Shown one piece after another: positions 10,725 to 22,300 of a stretch of 60,000 nt of DNA. Position 1 is the stretch's first letter. Each line of letters opens with the position of its first letter. The position numbers and the translations under genes are program-made. The notes under the pieces were generated by a model. That model had not been told where the DNA came from and made no database searches. It saw nothing but the letters and a program-made list of their open reading frames with translations. Origin of the DNA: Bolinopsis microptera (lineage: Eukaryota; Ctenophora; Tentaculata; Lobata; Bolinopsidae); NCBI RefSeq assembly GCF_026151205.1, contig NC_087077.1, positions 436,001-496,000 on the forward strand, in the 5' to 3' direction.

Positions 10725-10860
10725 GTGACGTCGGTACACGTGACGTCACGCTAGACACGTGACGTCGGTACACGTGACGTCACTGCAAAGAAGTTTTGAG
10801 ACATAACTTAGTGTACTGAGCTGTGTAGTGTGAAACTGTGACGTCACTGTGACGTCACGA
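10725..10860. promoter_or_regulatory. Cluster of overlapping E-box and CRE motifs
   Basis: CACGTGACGTC occurs four times within about 65 bp in a duplicated block (ACACGTGACGTCGGT and ACACGTGACGTCAC), followed by three more GTGACGTCA sites to 10858. CACGTG is a bHLH-zip site and TGACGTCA is the palindromic CRE bound by CREB/ATF. No gene start is seen next to it, so a regulatory role is conjecture. Confidence 0.45.
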
Positions 10861-11734
10861 GTCACGTCGTAAATGTAAAGATGTCAGTCGCTGCAGCATG
10901 AAACGAAAGTTATCATCAATTTAGTTCACAGTGCCACAAATCAGACTGATATATAAATATGATTTTGAAAGGAGTGAAATATGAAGTTCACTTTACCGGA
11001 GTGGTTTCTAATAGGGGTGAGAAGTTTTTATACCTTAAGGGATCTAATAACTTAAATCTATTAATAGATGTATAGCAGCGGAAATAACTATAAAATAGCA
11101 AGCTGTCATTCGTGTTCGAAAATTAATATGTATAAAGTTGAATCTAACAGAAACAATGGTGGAACAGAATATTTATAATTTTCGCGATTTAATAGTCCCT
11201 TAAAAATTAGCCATTTTTGAGATAGGCAAGTATTTATATACGGATTGAGTAATTCGTATCTTACCGTCAAAGCCTATTCTATAACAATTAAGGACAAGGA
11301 GCTGTGATAATATATGGCGATATGATACTTTCTGTCGAATTTATAATTTGTTCATTGCAACTAGACATCTCTAAGAAGATAAAAAGTCAGGTCTTCTAAA
11401 AATTTTCTCTTCGGCACAAAAATGTCCTCCAAAATCCAAATTTTCCGCCTTTCTGAATGTGCTTTTGTGGGCGAGTGAGCCACAGAAAATGAAAAAACAA
11501 TATTATGATCTTCTGGTCTGGACCACAGCAGAGGACGATTATTACCGGAAATCCGTGCACTTTTTTCTTCTTCTAGACTATTCCGATTAAAAATCAAAAG
11601 AAACGCCTTAAAACGAGAGTAACTCAAATGAAATTGCACCGGTACCAGGGACAAAAGGATACCTAGGACCTTACCAACTTTTCATTAATTTGTTATATAT
11701 AGCAGCTGGACCGATTTCTAATTTTATTCGCATG

Positions 11735-13332
11735 TTTGTGTAATATAAATACTCACTAGTATTGGCAGCACGGTAGTTTGGGTAATATAAGTACTCACTA
11801 GTATTGGCAGCACGGTAGTTTGTGTAATATATGTACTCACTAGTATTGGCAGCACGGTAGTTTGGGTAATATAAGTACTCACTAGTATTGGCAGCACGGT
11901 AGTTTGTGTAATATATGTACTCACTAGTATTGGCAGCACGGTAGTTTGGGTAATATAAGTACTCACTAGTATTGGCAGCACGGTAGTTTGTGTAATATAT
12001 GTACTCACTAGTATTGGCAGCACGGTAGTTTGGGTAATATAAGTACTCACTAGTATTGGCAGCACGGTAGTTTGGGTAATATAAGTACTCACTGGTATTG
12101 GCAGCACGGTAGTTTGTGTAATATATGTACTCACTAGTATTGGCAGCACGGTAGTTTGGGTAATATAAGTACTCACTAGTATTGGCAGCACGGTAGTTTG
12201 TGTAATATATGTACTCACTAGTATTGGCAGCACGGTAGTTTGTGTAATATAAGTACTCACTAGTATTGGCAGCACGGTAGTTTGGGTAATATAAGTACTC
12301 ACTAGTATTGGCAGCACGGTAGTTTGTGTAATATATGTAGTCACTAGTATTGGCAGCACGGTAGTTTGGGTAATATAAGTACTCACTAGTATTGGCAGCA
12401 CGGTAGTTTGGGTAATATAAGTACTCACTGGTATTGGCAGCACGGTAGTTTGTGTAATATATGTACTCACTAGTATTGGCAGCACGGTAGTTTGTGTAAT
12501 ATATGTACTCACTAGTATTGGCAGCACGGTAGTTTGTGTAATATATGTACTCACTAGTATTGGCAGCACGGTAGTTTGGGTAATATATGTACTCACTAGT
12601 ATTGGCAGCACGGTAGTTTGTGTAATATATGTACTCACTAGTATTGGCAGCACGGTAGTTTGGGTAATATAAGTACTCACTAGTATTGGCAGCACGGTAG
12701 TTTGGGTAATATAAGTACTCACTGGTATTGGCAGCACGGTAGTTTGTGTAATATATGTACTCACTAGTATTGGCAGCACGGTAGTTTGGGTAATATAAGT
12801 ACTCACTAGTATTGGCAGCACGGTAGTTTGTGTAATATATGTACTCACTAGTATTGGCAGCACGGTAGTTTGGGTAATATAAGTACTCACTAGTATTGGC
12901 AGCACGGTAGTTTGGGTAATATAAGTATTCACTAGTATTGGCAGCACGGTAGTTTGTGTAATATATGTACTCACTAGTATTGGCAGCACGGTAGTTTGGG
13001 TAATATAAGTACTCACTAGTATTGGCAGCACGGTAGTTTGGGTAATATAAGTACTCACTGGTATTGGCAGCACGGTAGTTTGTGTAATATATGTACTCAC
13101 TAGTATTGGCAGCACGGTAGTTTGTGTAATATATGTACTCACTAGTATTGGCAGCACGGTAGTTTGGGTAATATAAGTACTCACTAGTATTGGCAGCACG
13201 GTAGTTTGTGTAATATATGTACTCACTAGTATTGGCAGCACGGTAGTTTGTGTAATATATGTACTCACTAGTATTGGCAGCACGGTAGTTTGTGTAATAT
13301 ATGTACTCACTAGTATTGGCAGCACGGTAGTT
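11735..13332. repeat. 42-bp minisatellite (about 38 copies) carrying a splice donor in every unit
   Basis: The minus-strand unit reads AACTACCGTGCTGCCAATAC, then YAGTGAGTACATAT-type sequence, to a total of 42 bp. The first copy is the end of MED14 exon 20, and the phase-compatible donor (ACTA/GTGAGTAC) is repeated in every unit. Two main variants (ATATATGTAC and ATATAAGTAC on the plus strand) are interspersed, and several units have GG instead of AG in ACTAGT. Since 42 is a multiple of three, the array stays open in two of the three minus-strand frames. In the MED14 frame it reads NYRAANTSEY(I/L)YY(T/P) repeated, then about 20 unique residues to a stop at 11671. Confidence 0.95.
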
Positions 13333-16300
13333 TGGACTGCCCAGAAGGTGCTGGGCGGAGCCTGGTGAGGGCTGCATGGAGGGACTGGGCACTGCTGCTG
13401 GAGAGGGTGGCATGTATTGTGGAGTCTGGGGCGACATCAGTGACATTATAGCGGGAGAGGGTGCACCTGGAGGAAGAGGAGGTTACATTAACCATTACCA
13501 TAGTGATTACCATAGTGATTACCATAGTGATTACCATAGTGATTACCATAGTGATTACAATAGTGATTACCATAGTGATTACCATAGTGATTACAATAGT
13601 GATTACCATAGTGATTACCATAGTGATTACCATAGTGATTACCACAGTAAGCATAAAATCAATATGAATAGGAGGCGATGATACAATATGCATATTGTAA
13701 CAAGAAATGCGGCCGCTTTTCTTTTGTGGATGGCCGCTAAATTTCCCGATCCGTGATGACTTATTTTATTATATTCAATATAACCTGGGGCCCCAGTCTT
13801 TGCTGTTTATAGCATGCAGATAAAGCGCGCGGAGTGACAGGCCGAGCGCCGCCCAGTTAATTCCAAATTGAATTTGAAAATCGTGTAACTAGTATGTTTA
13901 TTGTTTGACTATTGTTTATGCAACCTGACAAGGATCTGTGCAAAATAGTAACACTAACAATAATAACAATATGCTATCAATAAGTGCCTAGTGGGATACG
14001 TACATATCATGGTGAAATTAACAATTTACTTGGTCAGTTCAGTGCCGCGCGACAACAATTATTTAATTCAGAATATCTCGCAAAATAACTTTGCGCAGGC
14101 TAACGTGGCTAACGTGGGCGACATATTGGAGCGCAGGCACGTACGCTCGCTCGCACGGTCGCAAAGCTGCAATATCGAAAAAAAACCTCGATCGCTAACC
14201 CTTGTCCTTGACTCTTTTGTGCACTTTGAGTCATGGATCGGGAAAAAATAAGTCTCAATAAGCAAGGATCTACCCATAGGTGAAGGCTGAGGTTGGACGA
14301 AGGGGTTCTGAGGTGAAGGTTGTGGTTTGTTAGCGGGGGAAGGGTTGTGGTAGCTGGGTGTGTTAGGTTGCTGGCTGTAACCTGGAGTACCGGGAAAACC
14401 TGACAAAATGAGAACGTCATGTTAAGCTTAACAACAGAGCTAAACAACAATGGCAAATGAAAAGTCAATTACGGTTCATTTTGGCAAGTCATAAGCAGCA
14501 TCAACAAAGAAAACGGAGAATTCAAAATAAAGCAATAGTTGTAGGATACGAGATGAAAGTGAAGGTACCGGGGGTGGTCGGCTGAGTACTACCACTATTG
14601 TAGCCAGGTGTTGCTGGCTGGGGGGAGGCAGCAACGTATCTCGAATTAGTATCGGTAGAGTAAGCTGGCACTGCCAGCACTTCAACTGTAGCTCCATCAA
14701 TCCTATCATTTTTAAAAGTGAGACTTTAGAATCCAGACTGTGAAAATCAGTTTTGAAACTGATTTTATGAGAGATGTATGCTAAAAACAAATGCTTATTT
14801 TCAGACACCAATTCCTAAAACCAATTCCTCCAACTTTCACGAACCGTTTAGCGATTAATTCCAGTATTTTCCCCAGCAGATGTATGGGGCTATATTTAGC
14901 GACCCTGGTTGCCCCAGCTGCAGCGGCGTCTCTGATGCAATATGAGTCAGCTGTGTAACATGTGATGTCTACTGCCATGCTGTTCGGACTGTTTCTGTAC
15001 TGGATCCTGAGAATTGTAGGAATTCAAACACACAACATCTTCAAGAGGGATCATGAATAAAACAGTGTTGTTTAAATTTAGGGCATAAATCTTGTATTTT
15101 TAAATATTAACAGAGATATCTTAAATTTGATCCGTTAATTATCTGGTAAGTATGGTTACACAGAATCTCTCCTCACTTACACATATAATCCATGGATAAA
15201 TCTCAATAAAAGAGCATTGTTATTTATCTCTTGCAATTTCTGAACAATCTTTTCAATTAGTTTGCCAAAGACAAAATTATAATAGTCAATTAAGCTGAGA
15301 AAAGTAGATTGGACCATTTCAACTTTAAGGTCGTGAGACAATTTTGAATCGATTCTGCCGATTTTGCTTTCGTTGAAGTATCTCAAATTTTAAAATCTAG
15401 TTCTTTAAAAGAACTTTAAACTACCCATCTCATCTGATTGATGTGGAAATATTATTATTATTCTAATCTACATCGACATTTTTGTAGACCACATTGAACG
15501 ATGGATCAATTATTTAATAACAGCATATAATACAGAGAAATCTAGTAATATACATTATACATTATACATTATACATTATACATTATACATTCATGACGTC
15601 TTGTTACTTGTTCAACAGTTGATAAACTTATATACTACAGTAATTGTTATATACTAGAGGATGTTTGGTGAGTAATTTTATAAACAAACATCATTAATTA
15701 ACATGCCAGCCGCCAGGTGATAATTATCATCTATTAGTTGCAATGTTGTTTTGTTTGCGTTGGCTAGTTAATACTCTTTACTAACGTTCAACATATACTG
15801 AGAACAAAGTCTGTCACCCTGATACATGATCGTCACAACAAACAATAAAAGTAATAATAGAAGCAGAAGAAGCAGAAGAATTTAAAATGGAAGACGAACA
15901 TCTGCATCTGACTTTGTACGAGCTGCTGAAAATGCTGACGGAAGCGGAAACGAAGACCACGGTACAGAAGCTGCAGAAGATTCTAGAACAACAGCAGGTG
16001 CACGTGATGACAGGGAGGATGGATAAAGGGAGGACTCTGCTGCATTATGCTAGCATGTTCAGGTTACCTACGGTTACTAATGGTTACTAATGGTTACTAA
16101 CCATTGAGGACAAGTAGCCGCATATTAGCAACGATCACGATTGGCCAGTTGATCATGACACCCTAGCCTCTGAATTTAAGATGTTTATGAGTGAGATAGT
16201 TGGAACTGCTAAAATCGGGTAACCACATTTATATTTTATAGAAATAATCAAAGGAGATTAAGGGCAGATTTTATTCTTCCAGGAGCACAGTTGCTGTTAA

Positions 16301-19300
16301 AGCGATGTTGAAGATGGAGTGCTGGAAGGGTCTGATAAACGATCAAGACGAAGAGGGCTACACTCCTCTTACACTAGCCTGCCGGATTAAAGGTAGTCTT
16401 AATTTTTAGGGCTCAACAAAATAAAGCGAGGCATTTATGAGACGAAACAAAGTTATGCAATTATCCAGTAATACAGCTCATTAACCAGGCAGCAAAGTAG
16501 CGGAGACATTGATAGACCACGGTAACCAGGTAACCAGGTAACCAGGTAACCAGGTAACCAGGTAACCATGTAACCAGGTAACCAGGTAACCAGGTAACCA
16601 GGTAACCAGGTAACCAGGTAACCAGATAACCAGGTAACCATGTAACCATTAATACAGCCATTAACCAGGCAGCAAAGTAGCGGAGACATTGATAGACCAC
16701 GGAGCACGACCTGATATCTTGACTGCACAAGGACAGTCAGTGGTACATTACTGCTCGATTGCTGGTGATATCTTGTTCCTACGGTATATAGCAACTAGGA
16801 TTGATTTGAGGCAATATTGTAGGGTACAGGCGGTGGGGGAGGTGGAGCCTATACATCTGGCCAGTCAACATGGTAATTACCTTTATCTCTATACCTTATA
16901 TCTTATCTCTTATTTTATCTTTATCTCTAACAGCCGCAGCAGTGCTTCATTGGTTGTGAACCAGAACCAATAGTGCTAGTAGCATGAATAAATGACTTTC
17001 ATTTCTCCTTCTGCCAGGGAATACTGATGTACTAGAACTATTAGTTGAACTGGGAGCAGATGTAGATGTGGCTGATGGAAAAGGAAGAACTCCGCTATTC
17101 TTAGCCATTCTCTCAAGTAACATTCAGGTCATACAGAGGCTTTTATTTTCAGTATTGACTATTTTTTGTGCCACTGTTTTCAACAGAATCAAACATGATT
17201 CATCTCAATTTTCATACAAAAAACGAAAAACGAAACTCAATTTAAACCCACAGGCAATAGAGTTATTACGAAGAGAAGGAGCTCAGTTTATGTTCGATAC
17301 AGAGAACTGTAAAGCAATGGTTGTTGGGCTGATATCCCGACAATCAACCCAGTGTATCTGCTACCTGTTAGGAGAGGATCTCAGGTACATTTTCAAGATC
17401 AATATTCAGGTTCTTATAAGAGCCTTTTATGACAAAGAGCTTCAAGATTCACATATCCAATCACTTTCGCTCTCACTTTCACTTGTAATGGTATTTTCTT
17501 TCAGGTACATCACAGCATTTAGCAATATAATATTCAATCTTCCCTTTACCAAAGAAACTGATGATTATGTGAGAAGTGTTTTAGGTAGGCTCCTCGAGGA
17601 CAACTACAACACTTCCATCGAGTTAAGGCGTGAAATGGAGGGAAGGATGAAAGAGGAACTCAGACTCATACTGGCTGGGAGGTCTGCAGCGTTAAAAAAC
17701 GAAAGTGACTGTAACAGCGTGACGTCGTCAGAGATAAGGGGTAAAATAAAGCGGTTTATAGAATGGCTGACGTATTGTTATCACGCAATAGATTTTAAGA
17801 AAAGACGCGCAACGATTCCCGAATACGTCAAACAGAAGAAAGCAAGCTTCCCAGGATACTTTTCTCAGCTGTGGAAAAATCCTCACTTCTTTTTGAGTAC
17901 AAAGAAGCCATCAGCTAAAAAATCTCCCAGGTAAATATGTACAATAGTAGATATGCCAAACTCCAGAATCCAGCTCACGTTTAAAATACCGATATCAGAA
18001 ATCAATAACGCAGTATCAAGCATCATTTTGATAGATCAGTTTTGTGGATAATAACGTCTTCTTTCAGTTATCTTGCAGCCTGGCATGCAATGGATGACAT
18101 CTGGGAGAAGCTTCAGAAAAAAGAAACGAGTATAAAGAGTCTGAGTGACGAAGCCAAGTGTTTCCTATTGGATTGTTATCACTTGTGGACTAAGGACACT
18201 ACAGAGGAACAGGGGTTCTGTATCACTATCTCTTCCTACAAAGAAGAAATCAGACTCGTTCTCAAACAAGTATGGAGAAATTCTCTACGTTTAACAAAAC
18301 CTTTGTCTAAAAATGTGACTCTTTTTCGCATATTTTCTAGGTGCTCATTAGTCATTATCACATCTTATTTTGTTAACTTACAATCTTCATAACATTAACA
18401 GGACCCAGCAACACTGCAAGATTTGCTTTGTTTCCTTGGAGCACTGGCTAGGTTACCCGAGTTGAATGACTTTATAAACGAGACTTTATACAACTGTGAT
18501 CTGGACGCAAGGAAGAATTTGTTCTACAAAACTATCAGAGGGACGCACAGGTAGGGGAATCAACTGAGGAAATTAATAAACGTTGGAATTTTTGGCATTT
18601 ATAAGACCTCTGATAACTAAGTGCTGAGCGTTATTAAAAATTAAATGGACTTCACGAACAACACCTAGTAACACCTAGTAACACCTAGTAACACCTAGTA
18701 ACAGTGAGACACTGAAAAGGTAGCAACAACTCAAAGTAAGTTCTAGTACTTGTGTCTAATGTCCTTGTACAGGTACGATGAAGAGAATGAACCACACAAC
18801 ATGGTTAAGCTGGAAGTAGACCGGTTTCAGATATTCAAGAGTAGCTGTGACAAGGTATGTATTAGCCATATTATTAAATGATATTGTTTTGAGATCCAAA
18901 TTGATGTGCCTCAACAACGCGAACGTTCGTTCCTCTTGATCTGTTAACTATCTTCCATCTGTAACAATTGAAAACTGGTAGGTTATGAACATGACCAACC
19001 CGGAGGACCTATTTAATTTGTCAGTAACGTTCATGGGAGAAGATGGACAAGGCATAGGGATCAGACGAGAATGGATCAACGAACTCATCGAATATATTCT
19101 AGATTTTAGGTATACAATAAACATATCGTTTTGTAAGAGCAATACAACCAAAATACCATATTTGGCCAATTCTGTTAGCGACATTGGACATACACAAAAG
19201 CAATCGCGTGTCAGAGTTTACGGAGTTCTTCCATGTGGCGGGAAAGGTTATTACCAAAGAATTGTCCGGTGTTAATTTATATTTTGTATTTGTGTCAGAG

Positions 19301-22300
19301 TTAAAAGTTTACTATAAGCCAAGTATAACAGAAAGCTTTCAGGAATGGTTTGTTTACAACGAAGAATGGAGGACTCAACTTCCAGCCCAGCATGATAGCC
19401 GAAGATATATACGGGGACAAGTTTACGGAGTTCTTCCATGTGGCGGGAAAGGTTATTACCAAAGAATTGTCCGGTGTTAATTTATATTTTGTATTTGTTA
19501 CGTGCTATCATTAATTATCTCTAATAATCATGAGTCATTAGGGATAAGTTATTAAATGAGTCACACTAATGAGTCATCAGTCAATGAGTGTATGCACATT
19601 TTACAAGAAAAACTTTCCATGAGATTTAATTTCAGGTGATAGGCTTCAGTTTATTACATGGAAATACAATAAATGTGCACTTTACCAACTCCTTCTACAA
19701 ACACATTCTTGATTTCCCTCTCAGTTACAAAGACTTGCCTGAAGAACAGGTTATTTTGAAGATTCCTTTCGTTTTCAATTTTTATGAAACACTATCAGAA
19801 TTAACGAAGTGCTATCATTTATAAGAAGACTATAGAAAAATCCAGCAGTTAGACTTTATCCTTCAACAGTCAACACTGATCCTCTTAAACAATAATTATA
19901 AATCTGCTTCATATTATATAATCAAGAGGCTTGCATATGAACATATTGACATGGGTGTAGAGTTGAGCCTGTACGGAACCTAGTAGTTTCAGTTCCTTGT
20001 TTAACTTGCCGTACAGCAAGGACATCCACTACTTTAGCCCGGCGAGGCACATAGCTCACTCCACAACTCCGTGTCAAATGTTTCATATATACTAGCCAAG
20101 AACACAAGATATATCCATTATCCTTGTGTGTTTGCGAAGCGCTCATTACCGGTCATTATATCAGGTGAGGCACATGGGGACCATTCTGAAGGAAGATGTG
20201 ACGAATTGGGATCTGACTTTTGCTAAAGACGAGGCTGATCTTCTAACTGGAGAATTGACGACTTATAATTTGATAGAAGACGGTGCCAATATACCAGTCA
20301 CAGAGGTCGGTACAATATCAACATCAAACTTTATTTAAAGCAAATTACAAAATTTGAGAACAGAGGTGAAAGCGCTATATAGAGATTACAGACAGCACAC
20401 ATGTTTCAGGAGAACAAGGCTCGGTACGTGGAACTATACTCGACCTACATCATGACAGAATCAATCAAAGCCCAAATAGACAGCTTCGTGATGGGATTCT
20501 ACAGCATAATTCCCAAAGCAAGTATCAGGTTCTTTAAAGCGGATGAGCTAGAGTTGCTCCTGTGTGGGCTTACCGACATTTGTCACGACAACTGGAAGTT
20601 GTACACCGAGTACGAGTCCTGCCAGGTAAAATTAAGTGACTACAATTTGGGGGTTTAATAGTATTGATAACGATATGATAATAACATAGTTGACTAAAAT
20701 GACATCCACTTGTGCTGTGCATGAACCCCGATTTACCGCGAAGTTTGGGGAATGCAAACAGCCGCGGTAAATCTATATTTTATAATGACAAACAATTCAA
20801 AGGAATTACAATTCGTGCAATTCGTTTCTGTTAAAGGAAGAACTTCGATACTCTCTCAGGTGGTGGAATGGTTCTGGGAGTTAGTTTGCAAGATGCCACA
20901 GAATGAGCGCCAGAAACTTCTCCTCTTCTGGACAGCATTTCCGCGCGTTCCGTACGGGGGCTTTGCCGCGTTTAAACAACCCCTGGTAGTGGAGGTGGTG
21001 GACGAGGGTGACGAGTACCTGCCACGTGCACACACGTGCTTTAAAGTTCTCAAGTTGGGGAGATATTCAAGTGAAGAGGTGCTGAGGAGGAGGCTGAAGA
21101 CTAGTGTAAAGTTTGCTAGTGTGGGACACGGAATGGCATAGTTTGAGAGATTTGCTACTGAAGCTATAAACAAGGTTCAGAGGTGTACCAAGTTCACCAA
21201 TTTTTTACAGATTGATTTTTGGATGATCTCTTGTATAGTTGTATATTATTCAATTTAATTTGGGCGGTTAAGTTCATTCGAACCCTTGTTGTCAATTCAA
21301 TTCTATTAAACCACTACATACAGAGTTAGGTTTGTAAACTTTAGCACAGCAGCACACATCATATCACATGATATCACTGGTCAGTACCAGTAATCGACCG
21401 GGATTACCAGCGCCGTGAAATCCCGGCACGGGGGAGCTATTTCTTCCCGGCCCCGGCCGATTTTCAATTTTTGCCGGGAATTTGGCCGGGAATTTTTGAT
21501 CGAAATCGGCCTAAAACTTTCATATAAATCTTAAAATGGATTTTCAATTTTGAAAGGATGATGTCCAGAGTGCCAACTTTCAAGAGCAATCCTTTGTTTT
21601 TGTAACCTCTGATAGTTTTTACAATTACGATATTCCACCTAAATCCTTAAATTGAATTAATTTATTATATTCACGGCCCCGGCCAAATTCCAGAACGGCC
21701 AATTCCCGGCCCCGGCAAAATTTGGACATTCCCGGCCCCGGCCAAATCCTACCCCCGGTCGTTTACTGGTCAGTACAACGCACCTAAAAGTATTAGCGGA
21801 GTGTGTGAAGTAGGACCAGGGACTCCTGCAGTTGCTGCTCGCCTTGTCCAGGCCCCAGTAGGAAACCTTGAGCTTGGGGAGGCTGTACACAACAGAGCAG
21901 AGGTGCGCAGTGCGTTGTAAGGTGTGAAGTAGCTTGAAGATACTCTGATGTGTTCCTAGTTCGTGTTCAAGGTGCTCCTGAAAATACGAGCCATTGTTCT
22001 AACATATTTTAATATTTCTATAATAATACTATAATATGATGCGAGCTTCTACTTGTACTTAAAAGATCGCAATAACCGAGCATCCTCCGATTAACGATTC
22101 CTACATGACAGAAACCAATTTACACAACGAAATGGAAACCCACCTTTATGAGCGCGTGGGGATTAGGCCTGCCTGATCTGGACTGATAGAACACGAGTCG
22201 GTACTTGGTTTGTCTGAGGTTAATGTAACACTCATACTCTACCCCCTCCACTGAGTAGCCCAGGATCATATAGTGGAAGTTGTACTGTTTAATGTAGCCG

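Larger units (their letters stand above)
7558..11660. other. Gene-poor region with dispersed repeats
   Basis: About 4 kb without a convincing gene. It contains related dispersed blocks (separate entry), a 24-bp direct duplication (9655-9704), poly-G arrays near 10.0 kb, and a cluster of CACGTG/TGACGTCA motifs at 10.7 kb. The region 10.9-11.66 kb was searched by eye for the missing conserved C-terminus of MED14 and none was recognised. Confidence 0.45.

Noticed and set aside
11671-13446. Long minus-strand frames of 591 and 533 codons as stand-alone genes
   Set aside because: They are read-through of the 42-bp array. Only the first 50 or so residues upstream of the array belong to a gene (MED14 exon 20).
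13311-14702. SPT5, Brahma/SMARCA4 or another Ser/Pro-rich protein as a separate gene
   Set aside because: Phase and order connect these exons to MED14 exons to the right (exon 17 matches the segment just before the MED14 linker), and there is no room for the catalytic or KOW domains.
15887-21141. HECTD1 or another ankyrin-HECT ligase
   Set aside because: Overall length, the middle region and the distance of the catalytic Cys from the C-terminus follow HACE1; no SUN or MIB domain is present.
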